64,000 nucleotides of DNA, from positions 2,418,001-2,482,000 of the forward strand of contig NW_025408675.1 of assembly GCF_020360975.1 (NCBI RefSeq). The letters run 5' to 3'. Each line of letters opens with the position of its first letter. Position 1 is the stretch's first letter. Made by a program: the position numbers and the translations under genes. Positions 11,543-23,470 of this stretch are shown here, piece by piece. The DNA comes from Hirsutella rhossiliensis. Lineage: Eukaryota > Ascomycota > Sordariomycetes > Hypocreales > Ophiocordycipitaceae. The notes under the pieces were generated by a model. That model ran no database searches. It was not told where the DNA came from and saw only the letters and a list, made by a program, of their open reading frames with translations.

Positions 11543-12176
11543 TCAGTCTTGCACCATTAAAGTCAACCGTTGTTCCGTATGTGATGTCAGTCTTGGGCTT
11601 GGAACGAAATTCTGCCTTTGTAGCTCTTCTTCTTCACGGGTAGAAAAGTTGTTCGTTCCAAGGATGAGGGTGTCATCAGTTTGCATTCCAACAATACCGA
11701 GCGTGTCAGGGCCAGTATTCGAAATCAGTAGGCAGGAGTCATAGGTGGAGGTAGACATATCCAGCTTTCGAGGTGATGCTGCTGATATGTGCGGAACCAA
11801 TGGACTCCGGCTTCTGCGATACCGTACAGGGGCTTAATAACACGAATAATTGTTCCGTTAGGTATTTGCCTTGTAGTTCCGTGGGCAAATACGTAAGAAT
11901 GGTCCGGGAAAGCTTGGTCTGGGATTGCGGGTATGCCTGAGTGATATCACGGAGGGAGAGGGTTATGCCGTAGTTTTGAAGAAGTCCGGGGGCAATAGCG
12001 AGGATGAGTCTCTGGCTAACGCGTTGAATTGTCGGAGATTGCGTCAGGAGGGTGGTCTTCTCAAAGTCGTTATGTCCTTGAATAACAAGTCGAGACTTTT
12101 CGTAGGGCTTAGTGTTGATTCCTTTGACTTCACGAACCATTCGAGAGCGAAAGATTCTATAGTTTCCATGACTCAT
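11543..12176 (-). pseudogene. Copia reverse transcriptase (young element)
   Basis: The upstream segment (12176-11739) has the family stretches SRLVIQGHND, LLTQSPTIQR and LSLRDITQAYPQS, the last containing the first catalytic Asp. The downstream segment (11800-11543) has GMQTDDTLILG, in which QTDD takes the place of the YVDD box of most Copia RTs while keeping the Asp pair. The two segments are in different registers and overlap at 11739-11800, so a frame change lies between. All expected RT blocks are present. It copies element RNA into cDNA in cytoplasmic particles. Confidence 0.9.
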
Positions 12177-12739
12177 TTGATCGTATCGTTCAAATTGGAA
12201 TACACCGCGGCCAACGAGGTCAGTAATCTCTTTGTTATCGGATTCTTCGAAGGGTCACCAGGAGAGGTGATTATGCCATCAGACCGTAGCTTGAGGGAAA
12301 GAGCTTGCATCTTCCTCCTTTTCAAGAAGCTCTGGTCTACGGCTTGGGCCATCATGATCAAATCCTTTGGCTTGTTCTTTGATCCTGGTGGGCGTCCTCT
12401 CTTGCGGGGGGCGGGGGGTTCGGGTCGGGCAGGCAGGTCCGTTAGGGTCTTAACGGGGTCTTGAGCCGGTTGTTCATTAAGATCTGAACGAATGCCTGAG
12501 GGGTCTGTGTCGTGTGTAGGGTCGGAAAGAGTGGTATCATCACGCAGATACGGTTGTACAAGGGTCGATCGAAAGACTTGGGGGCCGTTGACTGTGTCAA
12601 TGGTGATGTTATGGGTATCAATCGATGCAATCTTGAAGGGTCCTTGCCAACCGTCTTTCTCTCCAAACGCGAACTTCACTTTGCAGCGGGAGGGATAGCA
12701 CTTCTGTCGTGCTCGGGCCGTTGCGTGCATGGAGGGCAT
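12173..12739 (-). pseudogene. Copia integrase C-terminal domain with AT-hook (young element)
   Basis: About 188 residues. The start has GWQGPFKIASID and NGPQVFRSTLVQPYLRD, the SH3-like C-terminal fold of integrase. Near residue 95 follows PRKRGRPPGSKNKPKD, a consensus AT-hook (RGRP core in basic context), then a Lys/Arg-rich linker into RT. An AT-hook in the integrase tail could tether the complex to AT-rich, RIPped heterochromatin, which is where this copy sits; that role is inference. Confidence 0.8.
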
Positions 12740-12741
12740 CC

Positions 12742-13678
12742 TTAACTCGTCTTTCTGCCGAGAGTTGGCGGAGCATTTTCATCGCTTTCTGCATAGCTTC
12801 CGATCTTTTGAGGGTAGAAGCGGAAGGGGCGAGTCTGTAGATACGCGAGGGTATGCGCCGAAAACAAGCAACGTAGGCACAAGACCGTCAGGTCCTGCCG
12901 TATCATTGATTGCTTTAACAGCCATTTGAAGGACTGTTTCGGCGGAAGTGGTGTGGCCAATCTCAGCATGGAGGATGTTAAAGGCGCGTCGGAGGGTGCG
13001 TGATAGCGTTCAATCTTTCCAATGGACCAATGCGTCTCAACAGGTACTTGAGAGCATTTGATTCCCATAATCTTTGCTTCGTTCCGGAATTCGAGAGAAG
13101 CAAAGTTAGTTCCTGCATCATGACGGAGGGTATCAGGAGGTCCAAGATACGTGTCGATCCAGAGGGTCCGGAGGGTCTCCCATGTATCTTTAGCTGACAT
13201 TGACGGTAAAAATCTGGCTCCTTGAAAGCAGTAGCTGAGTCCACAACGTGTAGAACAGGGCGTTGTGGTGTTCCTAGGTGCATCACATCAACGATGATTT
13301 CGTAGTTGAACTCTTGATCATCGTTAAGGGTGAACTTGAAGCGGCGTGGGGCTTGTGAGTGCATTTGACAGTGGTGACAGAACTTAGAGATAGTCTCTAA
13401 TGTGTCTATCGAGACGTCACTGTGCCCGGCTTGCTTCAAGAGGTGATGGAGCCTAGGGACTGCTGGGTGTCCAAAGCGTCGGTGAAGTGTACGAATCTCT
13501 GTTTCCGTAAGAAACGAGATGGACTCTTCATCTTTCGTAAGGAAGAACCAGGGATGTCCCCATTTGCGTACGACTGGAATGCTTGTAGGCGATTAGTACA
13601 ATGATTAGTACAATTGATGGTATCTGTGATGTTGTTGAAATAGATACCAAGCCGGTCCATATCAGCAAGGCAGAGCAA
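12742..13678 (-). pseudogene. Copia integrase zinc-binding and catalytic core (young element)
   Basis: Three overlapping registers together give a complete integrase. The zinc-binding part has HRRFGHP followed by FCHHCQMHSQ (HHCC). The core has YEIIVDVMHL (first Asp), RHDAGTNFAS (second Asp) and ETHWSIGKIERYHA (Glu). Frame changes occur near 13440 and 13205; at the latter a single missing G in a GG pair is enough to explain it. DDE residues are all retained, so damage is by small indels and not by RIP or point loss. Confidence 0.88.
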
Positions 13679-13895
13679 AAGGGAGTTGGGGTTTGAAGGA
13701 CGTGGAACGTGATCCTTCCGAGGGTGTGTTAAGGGCGACTGTGCCGAGGGAGTGGATGGCGTCGCTGTTGCCGAATTTGATGGAGGCCTGGCCGGATGTG
13801 GAGCTGTCGAGAGCTACAGAAGGGTCTTCTCGTTGTAGGGCGATGTACTGAGAGTATCCTGCTGTGGAAAATGTTGCTGCACCTGTGTCGATCAT
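13662..13895 (-). pseudogene. Copia aspartic protease (young element)
   Basis: Begins MIDTGAATFSTAG, the DTGA active-site motif of retropepsin-type proteases, with downstream hydrophobic turns (FGNSDAIHSLGTV). It would cleave the Gag-Pol polyprotein inside the particle. The continuation into integrase changes register near 13680. Confidence 0.85.
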
Positions 13896-14109
13896 GATAC
13901 CTTGGAATCTATCCCTGAATAGCGATCTTCAATAATAAATTGCGAGGCTGGAACAACGGTTTGATCCGTCTGATAGACGTCTTCTCCTGTGATCAAATGA
14001 TTGAATGCCTGTTGACAGAGCATTTGGCTTGCTTGCCATTGTTCCGGGTGATCGTTGGTGCTATTGTCATGTTCTTCCCATGTATCTTCAGTGTCATCAA
14101 AGCTGCTCA

Positions 14110-15815
14110 TCTCATGACCTTCGTAGTCTAGAATATAGCCTCCGATGTCCGTGAGTTGTACACCTATGAAGTGACATTGAGTGATATGTTGGTCCTTGGC
14201 CTTTGCCGTTCATCCGTAGAGTGTTTAGTTGACCAACAGCCTTCTTGTCCACAAACAAAACACTTCTTCGTCCAGTTTCGGTTACTGTAGCTATGATTGT
14301 AGTTACTACGGCTTTGAGGCCGGTAGTTTCCACGGTTGTAGCTTTGTCTGTATCCGCGGCTGGGTCGTTGACCTGAATATCCGTATCTACCTCGAGAGCG
14401 GTTGTTATTGTATCGACGGTCGAGGTAGTACTGATGGTGTGGATCGTTATGATCAAATGATCCAGCAAAGTCAAGGGAAATTGAGAAGTTGTTATGAGGG
14501 CAAGATGGGTTTCAACGGATGCACGAAGATCTGCAAGAAGGTGCTCGACGTTATCGGCGGGTTTGAAAGAGCGTATTGGAGTTCGGGTACTCCACGGCAT
14601 GCTTTCATAAGCGTTGTACGCAGTTGGAGGTCTCCTGCGTACTCCTGCCAAGGCTCGTTGGCAGAGCTGAAGCTTATCAAAGAGGATTTGAAGCACTTCG
14701 TGGGGTCTTCGAAGCATCTTGGGCACGGATGGAGTTGAAGGTTATTGTTGTCCAGTCAGTATGGTAGTGGACATGGTTGACTTCCGTGTCAAAGTGTTGT
14801 TTGAAGATATCATACGCTTGTCGGAACGTCGTAGCCCATGTGATCTTATCAAGATAGAATCTTTGGGCTCTTCCATCAAGGATCCGGGAAAGAGTGCGTG
14901 AAATTGTGATGGTTTCACTGGGATATGAGAGCAGTTGCTTAAGAAGAGGCGGAGCTTATCATCAAGGAGATCGTACGGCTCTCCTGTGTAGTTCCGATCT
15001 TTGTTCCAGGTCTTCATAAACTTCTGCTGGATGTCGCTATCGACGATAGCGTTCGGGATGTTATCCGGGGGGAGTTTCATGTATTCTCCAAAGGTTGCAG
15101 GGCCGGATAAGTGTTCGGGGATGGAGTTGGTGACGGGTTGGACGAGATCGGGGTTCTGGAAGCGGTAGGAAGTCGGATGAATAGTAAGAGAGGTCGGAGC
15201 AGGTTTATCTTGGATAGTCGGAGCAGGAGTAGGTGCGTTAGGAGGGCTCGTTAGGGTCTTAATAGGTTGTGGTTCGTTAAGACCTTGATGAGGTGCTGCT
15301 AAGGGCGTAACTGATGGTGAAGGAGGTTGAGACGGATGGGGATTAGTGGAAGCATTTGATCCTAGTAATGCTGTCTGCCTCCTGAAGGCAGCAGTCCTCT
15401 CATCAAACACCATCTCCGTAAACTCCTGCTCTGGCCAGGTTTGTCGGTTCTCGATAGTTTGTAATATGAGAAATTGTGTTGCGAATTTCCCCTTTGTGAA
15501 CCTGTGTAGATACCTCTTTCCTTAGTAGTTTCCTGAGGGCTCTCTTGTATTCATTCGGGCGCGGTCCCATGTGTCTTCGGTCCATTCTTCAAAATGCTGT
15601 TGGAAGTAACCAAGGAGGTCGTATCCTTGATCACTGCCAGATTGAACGATGAATATGAACTTTGCCACATATGTCGTTACTGCGATCTTGTCCTTTTCGT
15701 CGTGTGTGATATCGTTGTCCCAAAGGTCGATATTAATTTGTCGGAATGCGGATGCTTGGATGTCTAGTGCCTGCATCTGGTCGCATATTTCTTCGAGCTG
15801 GGCTTCTGGGGACAT
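14110..15815 (-). pseudogene. Copia Gag with Arg-rich linker and zinc knuckle (young element)
   Basis: The likely start is the ATG at 15815 (MSPEAQLEEICDQ); an upstream in-frame ATG exists at 16049 but its extension is basic and unlike Gag. The capsid part runs through 15413-14742, with a Pro/Thr-rich stretch and then FGEYMKLPPDNIPNA. A third register at about 14450-14265 gives an Arg/Tyr/Gly-rich segment (SRGRYGYSGQRPSRGYRQ) leading into the knuckle KKCFVCGQEGCWSTKH at 14221-14265, the form typical of this fungal Copia group. Register changes lie near 15540, 15410 and 14460. Confidence 0.85.
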
Positions 15816-16260
15816 AGCTCGGGCGGTCGGGGCTATCGTGATCAAATGAATGAGACGATGTGGGGTTCGTATTGGTCTCTTCGTATACGAGTTGTCGCTA
15901 ATAGGAGGTCGAGCGTCGCGTACTAAGTAGGTCGTTCGCGGCCAGACTGAACTGACGGGGATCTTGCTACTTAACGTCAAGGGTCGAACGTTCTTACTAG
16001 TTGTTTGCGATGTGGTCGCCTGTCGATTCCGGTGCTCACGGCTAGGCAAACTAGCGGGCGATCGTAATCAACAGTTGGAAGGACTCTCGCGCGGCTGGGC
16101 AAACCAGCGGGAGATTCCTTGTTCTTAGCACAAATAACCTTCTTCTGAGCGCTACTCAGGGCCACAGTAAAGTGACGCGGACTATAGCACCTTCGAAGGT
16201 TGAGGAATTTGTCTCTTCTACTTAGCTGTCTGTGACGGGCGTGGGCCGGTCACTGATCAG

Positions 16261-16460
16261 TGTGGGTAGGCACCTGCGGCAGCTGCTGCAATGAGACGGT
16301 ACTAGGTTAACCTGTGATGTTGTATTCGTCTTGTTCTCTATCTAAGGAGGCAGAGGCCAGCGTGGAGAAAGGGGGCACGCTGCCCTCAGCCGCACACGTG
16401 ACCGTACGGGTCACGTGCCAACCATGGTTGGTCACACCACTAGATAGATACATTCCTACA
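16261..16460 (-). repeat. 5' LTR of young Copia
   Basis: 200 bp, one-base difference from the other LTR. The leader next to it (minus strand CTGATCAGTGACCGG) should hold the primer binding site, but it does not match the initiator-Met half-tRNA pattern seen in the other Copia elements. TSD TTAGC follows at 16461-16465. Confidence 0.95.
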
Positions 16461-16465
16461 TTAGC

Positions 16466-18242
16466 TATATTTATAACTATTATTATAGCTTTATAAGGTC
16501 TTATACTACTTTTTACTTTCTTTAAGGTCTAGAATTTAGTATTTTATATACCTTAGGCTATATCTATATATCTTATACTAAGTCTCTCGCTTATTTAAGG
16601 AATAAAGTAAATTAAGTAATTTAAAGGGATTAAGATTCTTTTATATATAATTTCTCTAACGATTTTATTTATAAGTCTATTAAACTTCTTATTTAAATCT
16701 ACTTTATATCTATAATATATAAGAATAATCTTTAAGCTAGTTTTTACTATTCTTATTATCTCGATTTCCTTTACGTTCTCTTTAACTCTTTATCTTTTCC
16801 CCTTATAAGTATTAATCCTTATTATAGTTATATAGATTATTTAATTATATATATCGCTTTATTATATATTATCTATAATTATAATAACTAATATCTTTCT
16901 TACTTCTTTTCTTATATCGCTTACTTTTAGATTCCTTAGCTTTTACTTATATAGGCTTTTATATTTCTAAGACTAATCTAAGAAACTAAATTCTCTTTTA
17001 CTAGTAGCTTAATTTAAGTAAGATAATATAACTATAGCTTTAACTTATTTTATAAGTAGTAATATAAAGAAGTCTAGCTATATATCTACTTAGTATATAA
17101 TAAGCCTTTAAATATATATACTTATTTAAGAGAACCTATTAATAAGTACTAAGGGAATTATGCTTTTATTATCTTTTCTTTTAAGGTAAAAAGTCTTATT
17201 TACTACTTTATATATTATAAATCCGATTTTATAGTCTTATTAGTATACCTTACACTTATAAAGGTAGTAACCTTCTTTATTATAATAAAAGTATCTCTTA
17301 GGCTAGTTAAAAGTATTAACTTAAAACTATATATATTAATTAAATAGGTAGTAAAATCTAATAATATTTATACTACCTCCTTATCTATAACTTAAAGAGT
17401 AGCCTTTACTATTAATGCGTTTTTATTCCCTATTAAGCTAGTTAAATATTTAATCTTATTAGTAAGTAAGGTTAATCTTTATATTTTTAAAGGCTTTTAT
17501 TAGGTCTAAGATCTCTTTTATAGGCTATCTAAGTTTCTTATCTATTTTATTTTAAATCTTTAAGAAGTTTTTCTTTACTTTTATTAGATTTAGCTTCCTT
17601 TATTACTTTATTAATTTCCTTAAAGAGCTAGTCTTTCTTTAAGTTCTTAAGCTTTTAATTATAGACTTTAGATACTATATCTTATTACTTAATATCCTAG
17701 TAAGGTACTAAGTAGTTATTAATTATATAGATAAGGCTTTTATATAAGAGTTTTAAAATAACTTTAAATATCTTTCTATTTCTTTTTATAATATTAATAA
17801 TAAGTTCCTTTAATATTATATAATAAATAAAATATAACTAAACTATAGATTCTTCTTAGCTATTAAGTTATACCTTATACTATAAGTATAAGTAAAGACT
17901 AAGCTATTTTATAACTTTTATAATAGTCTTAGGCTTTTTAGTATTATACTAGTTTAAGCGGTTATTAATAGTTTCTAGTTATTTAATATTATATATATAG
18001 TAGTATTAAAGGAGTCTTTTCTTTACTTCTTTTTAAGTAAGTCTATCTATAAGAATTTTAATAGTAAGGGCTTATATAGAAGAGATATAAACTTTAAGCT
18101 AGTCTATTTTATCTTTATTATAGATATAGTTAATATATATCTCTTATTTAAACTTCTTAAGAAATTTAGTTATATTTTTACTATTAAATTTACTAATAAG
18201 TAAAAGTTATAGTTAATAGAGTCTTTTTATAAGGTTATCTTA
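16466..18242 (-). pseudogene. Gypsy A-left Gag, central part (RIP-degraded)
   Basis: Inverse of 33030-34810 in A-right. At about 17240-17290 the minus strand reads RYFYYNKEGYYLYKCK, a RIPped CCHC knuckle in which only the last Cys codon survives. The frame ends at 18242, where Gypsy B is inserted (TSD TCTTA at 18238-18242), and resumes at 31365. Confidence 0.7.
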
Positions 18243-18440
18243 TATAAGGGTATTTACCCTTAGTATAAGTCTAGGTATTAGCCTAAACCTTAGCTAATAA
18301 CGTTATAAAGTAAGGTAAGCTATATATATAAACGCGTATTTAGTAGCGGTAAGTATAGTATATAGTTAGATCCTATATAGCTTATTATTATAATATAATA
18401 AAAGGCACTTATAGTATAACCTTCTACTTACCTTATAATA
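18243..18440 (+). repeat. 5' LTR of Gypsy B, with PBS
   Basis: Starts TATAAGGGTATTTACCC (TG RIPped to TA) and ends CCTTATAATA. The following GTATAAGCTATCC (18441-18453) is the presumed primer binding site; the same core follows the 5' LTR of E. Confidence 0.88.
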
Positions 18441-18739
18441 GTATAAGCTATCCTTATATTAAACTTAATATTAAAACCTTAGTAGTACTAGCTAAGGTAG
18501 TAGTAATAGTAGTAGCTACTATAAAAAAAAGCTTAGTACTAATAGCTATAGTAATAGGTAGAAGAGCTATACTAGTAATACTTATAGGAAGAGGCCTAGT
18601 AGTAATAAGATAAATAAGCCTGGTTTATAAAGCTATTTTACTAGATATTATAAGACCTAAACTAACGAGTAACCCTACGCCGGATCCTTAATACCCTCCT
18701 AACGCTAGCTTTAATAAATATACCCCTTACTACTAAGAG

Positions 18740-19700
18740 GTCGGAGCGCGAGGCGGCCCTTAGTAAATAAAAGCTACTACCTTAGCCTACCTAAGATAGT
18801 AAGCTAGAGACCTTTTACTTCTTCCTTAACCGCTTAATAGCGAAATACTATATTAATAAGAAATAGGGCCTTAATAGCTATAAGGAGATAGCTTAGTTCT
18901 TACTCCTTTATATACTATTAGAGCCTTAGATATAGCGAGTAGCGGGCTTCTAAGAGTAGGGCGGTCTTAAAGGGATAAATAACCCTTAAGTATTTTTTAA
19001 CTACTTAGTCTATACCTTTAGTAATATATAGGAATAAGAGAAGGTATAAGATAAGCTATAGACCCTTACTTAATAAAAAGGGCAGTCCTTTAAAGAGTTC
19101 TTACTAGAATTTAAAGAGACCTTAACTTAGGCAGCGGGTAATACCGCCTAAGATAACGGCGCTAAGCTTACCTAGCTATAGAACTCGATCTCCTTAGCGC
19201 TCTAAGAGCTACTTATCCCTTTTATAATGCCCTCTACTTATAAGGGCTATATAGGCCGCCTTATAAAAGTAGCTTAAGGATATAAGTAGACGCCGCGCTT
19301 TTAAAAGCTATATAAGCGCTTAGCCTTAAGTAGGACTAATAGGCCGGATAGTTCCTCCTTACTTAACCCGTCTACGCCTAGGCCCGCTCCTAAGTTAGCG
19401 GTCGATATAAACGGCGACGTCCGGATAGCGGCTATATACCCTAAGGGGCGCGGTAATAGTAAGACCCTAGCCGCTCCGCTAGTAGCGTAGTCCGGTAAAA
19501 TAGCTAAGTAAGTGCCTTATAAGGAAATTAGTAAATAACGTAAAGAGGGCCGCTATATATATTACGATATAAGTATATATATAGTTAAGTCTTACCCTTA
19601 CCTCTTAGTAAGGAGGCCGGTAAAGATATAGGTTACCCGCGCCTTATTAGAATCTAACGATAAGGGAGATAGGGGAACCTCCGCTATATATAAAGCGGAG
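18740..19700 (+). pseudogene. Gypsy B Gag with CCHC relic
   Basis: The plus-strand frame ignoring TAA/TAG gives a Gypsy capsid: LNSYKEIAQFLLLYILLEP, then FFNYLVYTF and a charged helix region, followed by a Pro/Ser-rich stretch. At 19546-19630 the sequence RYIYYDISIYIVKSYPYL is a CCHC knuckle with all Cys and His codons turned to Tyr by C to T. The gag of E matches this region segment by segment. Confidence 0.72.
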
Positions 19701-19819
19701 GGAAAAGCTTAGCTTTAGTATAAAGGCGGGCCTTAGAGCCTAGTAAGCTAATACTAGCTAAGGAGGACTTAGTAAAGTATATTAAAAAAGAACCTACTTT
19801 AATACTAGTTATTATTAAC

Positions 19820-22800
19820 TAAACTTCCTTTCTCTCTACCTTTATAAATAAGGGTTATTAGTATTACGCTATAATTAATAAAGCGAAAGCCCTTAATTGC
19901 CCTAAGCGTATAAGGGGCGCCTTAGCCGCGATAAAGGGCGTAGTTATTAAAGGCGTCGCTTAGGTAGCTACGGAGGTTAACGGCCTCCTATAGCTACTAG
20001 TAGTATATATAGTCCCCTAGCTTAAGTTTCCCTTAATTCTTAGGAAGCTATAGTTAATATATATAAAGTTATATTTAGTACTATATAAAGAGAGGCTATA
20101 GTTTAGCCCTATATAGTCTTAGGTCTAGTATAGTAATAGGGAGAGAGCGCTAAACGCCCTACCTAACTTATAAGACGCTTAAGAAGTCTTAGCCTTAGTA
20201 TTTATAAGTACGATATAGTAAATCTATAAGTAAAAGGGGCTAGCTATAGCTAAAACGTCGATCTACGTAGTTAGGTTAGTAGATATTAAGAAAGCGCTAT
20301 AACTAAAGCGCCTTATATTAGAAAAGGAGCTATAGTAGGCTATCTTACTATAGTTCTATAACCTACTACCGCTCTTTTAAAAGAGCGAGGCCGATAAGTT
20401 AAACCCCTATAAGCTAAGCGTAGACTACTTAATACTACTTTATATAAGGGATAATAGTAAGGAGCTTCCCCCGCCGTTTAGGCCGCTATATAGTATATTA
20501 TAAGAGGAACTATTAGTATTAAAGAAGACCTTTATAGACCTCCTTAATAAGGGATTTATTAAGGCTAGCTCCTTTAAAGCGGCGGCTCTAGTCCTATTTA
20601 TATAAAAGCTAAGGGGGGGACTTTACTTTTATATAAACTACTAAGCGTTAAACGTAATTATACGCTTAGACCGGTACCCCCTTCTACTTATAGGAGAGAC
20701 CCTCTATAACTTAGTAAAGGTAAAGTAGTTTATAAAGCTTAACGTTATTTAAGCGTTTTATAAGGTATAAATAGTATATAAGAAGGAGTAAAAGATAGCG
20801 TTCTATATAAGATATAGCTTATTTAAGTAAATAGTTACCCCCTTTAGCTTAGTAAGTACCTTAGCTATATTCTAACGTTATATTAACTAGGTATTTAAAG
20901 GCTTCCTCGATAAGTTTACGTTTATATATATAAATAATATTCTTATTTATTTAAGTAGGAGCTATAAAGACTATATATAAAAGGTATAGAAGGTACTAAA
21001 CCGCTTAGTAGAGTATAGCTTATACCTAGACCTAGATAAATATAAATTTAGTATTAAGCGTATTAAATACCTTAGCTTTATTATTATTATAGGCATAAGT
21101 ATATAAGCGGACCTAGCTAAGATTTAAGCTATCCGCGACTAAGCGACCTTAATATTATAATAAAGTATATAGAGCTTCCTTAGCTTCGCTAACTACTACT
21201 AGGTCTTTATTAAGGAGTTCTTATAGATTATACTACCGCTTAACGAGCTAATAAGGGATAGGGCCCCTTTCTCTTAAGGACTAATATAAGTAAAGGCGTT
21301 CTAAGCCTTTAAGGACTTATTTTTATAGGCCCTAGTACTATTATAGTAGGACTTCGATAATCCCTTAACTATAAAAGTAGACTATAGCGGCTATATACTT
21401 AAGGGAACCCTATCTTAAAAAGTAGAAGGGTAGAGGAGGCTAGTAGCGTTTTACTCGCGTAAGCTTACCGTAGCGGAAAGGAACTACTTAATCTACGATA
21501 AGGAGATATTAGCGATTATTAGCTACCTTAAGTAATAGTAAGCGGAGCTCTATAGCTATAAGAGCTTTAAGATCCTTATATACTATAGGAACCTTAAATA
21601 CTTTATAACCTAATAGTATCTCTTAAAGCGGTAAGCGCGCTAAGTAGAGTATCTCTTACGCTTTTAGTTCTATATTAAGTATAGACTAAGTAAAGAGGCT
21701 ATAGTCCTAGATACCCTCTTATAAAAAGAGTAGGACCGGCCTACCTTTATAGACCTTAATATATAAGATATATAGATAATCCTAGATAAGGCGCTTTAGA
21801 CTTACCTTGGCGCTACTCTATTAAGGGCGGAGGGTAACCCCTTAAGAGTAGCTGGGGTCCCGGCCCCTCCTAAGGGTATGCCTAACGTCCCTCGGCGTAT
21901 CTTTTAAGATAAGGAGCTTTAACGCTTATAAGACTAGCTAGCGGTATAAGATAGTATATATATAAGCGTACGCTACGCTATAGAGGTAAGGGCGCGCTCG
22001 CTTAACCGCGGCCTTAAGTTAAAAGTCTAAGTAAGCGACTACTATATCGACCCCTATAGCTACCTTTACTATAAGGGCAGGCTATAGGTCCTAGGCGCGC
22101 TAGTAATAATAGAGGCTATAGCTAGGGCGGCCCCCTTAAAAGTTAAAGAGTAGGATAAGTTAAAAGGGCGGATTATATAGATAATCTATAACTTAAGTAT
22201 AATTAGCTATCTTAGCTATAAGGGTATACTAGTAGCGATTAGCTAGGACTTTTACTAGCCGCTTATAGTACTATATATCTACTATTTCCTCTATAACTAT
22301 AATATCTATAACCGCTTAAAGATCTAGTAAGCGCTTAAGAGGGGGCTATTAAAGTTATTACTAGTCCCTAACTAGTTCTATATATATATATAGATAGACT
22401 TTATTATAGACCTCCCTTTTATAATAAGCGGTAACTATAATCTCTAGGTAATTAAGGACTATTTAAGTAAGAAAGTAATACTAAAGCTAATACTATTTAT
22501 AAAAGTAGAGGCCTATACTAAGCGCTTCCTTTAGTACTATGCTCGCTTCTATTAATAGCTAGCCTCGATTACTAGTATTAAAGGTACTAATTAGACTAGC
22601 CGCTTTTAGTAGTACCTTTATAAGCTACTTTAAGTTACTTAGTTACTAAGTATAGCCTATTACTTATAGACTAATAAGGGGCCTAAACGCCTTAACTAAG
22701 AAGTCTAAGCTTACCTTTAAAAGGTAATAGCTTATAACTAAGTAAATTAAGATAAGTAGCTTCCTATAGCCTAGATAGCGCTTAATAATAGGTCGAACTT

Positions 22801-23470
22801 ATCTATTAATATATCCTCTTTCTTTACGCTATATAGGTTTAAACTACTATTAGTATAGCCTATTACTATAGATATAGGTATAGAGCGCTACCTAGCTAGC
22901 TCCTTAAAAGGTAGGGCGTCTACCTTTATATAGAAGCTATAATAAGTTATAAAGTTCTACTAATCCTTAATAGCGTCTACCGCCTAAGACTAAGAGCGGT
23001 AGGCTAATAAGTTATAGGATCCTATAAATAGGTTTATAGTAAGGGATAAGGTCTAGCTAAACCTTTATAACTATAAGATAATAAAGCTAAAAAAAAAGCT
23101 TAACTAGTTATACGCTAAGTATATAGTAAAGAGGGTACTAAGTCTATAAACTATAGAGCTAATAGGGCTACCCTTTAGTATCTATAATACGATTAACGTT
23201 AACCTCTTTTATTATACTACTATAAACCCCTTACTAAGCTAAGAGATAGCGGATCCTTAACTAGCTACTATCCTTATTAAAGGGGAGGAGGAGTTCTTAG
23301 TAAAAGAGTTATAAGTAGCCTATTAAAAGAATATAAGCTATAGTAGGAGGTATAAAGTCCTCGTTAAGTAGCGTAGCTATTAAAACCTAACGTAGGAGCT
23401 AGCTTTTAAGTTTAAGGGCGCGGTAGCTTTAAATAAGTTTAAGGCCTTTTATAAGCTAGTAAAAGAAAAC
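19820..23470 (+). pseudogene. Gypsy B Pol: protease, RT, RNase H, integrase, chromodomain-like tail
   Basis: Protease about 19830-20110. RT about 20425-21050 with FLDKFTFIYINNILIYL at 20905-20960, where the catalytic YxDD reads INN because both Asp codons were changed G to A. RNase H/tether about 21240-21620, including VAFYSRKLTVAERNY and YDKEILAIIS. Integrase about 21890-23080 (zinc region near SYLYYKGRL, core near QIDFIIDLPF). A VLVKQRSYQNLTQE-like stretch at 23350-23400 resembles a chromodomain. TAA and TAG occur throughout; TGA is nearly absent. Confidence 0.8.

Larger units (their letters stand above)
10679..15849. promoter_or_regulatory. Dispersed 11-bp motif TGATCAAATGA in young Copia
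   Basis: Exact copies at 13990-14000, 14450-14460 and 15839-15849 on the plus strand and at 10679-10689 on the minus strand, plus a 10/11 match at 12173-12183 and shorter matches near 12355 and 15352. The copies fall in different coding registers and encode different peptides, so the conservation is at DNA or RNA level. Function unknown. Confidence 0.45.
10292..16460 (-). mobile_element. Young, un-RIPped Ty1/Copia retrotransposon
   Basis: A 6169-bp element with 200/201-bp LTRs (TG...CA) and a 5-bp TSD. Reading from right to left: 5' LTR, leader (16260 to about 15816), Gag, protease, integrase, RT, RNase H, 3' noncoding (10705-10493), 3' LTR. Base composition is normal, with CA and TG at ordinary levels and CAG/TGG codons kept, unlike everything around it. 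The two LTRs differ by a single G in a G run, so insertion is recent. The coding region is nevertheless broken by about ten frame changes. Confidence 0.95.

Noticed and set aside
10749..14767. Plus-strand ORFs of 60-180 residues in the young Copia
   Set aside because: They overlap conserved minus-strand Pol and Gag domains, share no motif with known proteins, and arise because the element has normal base composition.
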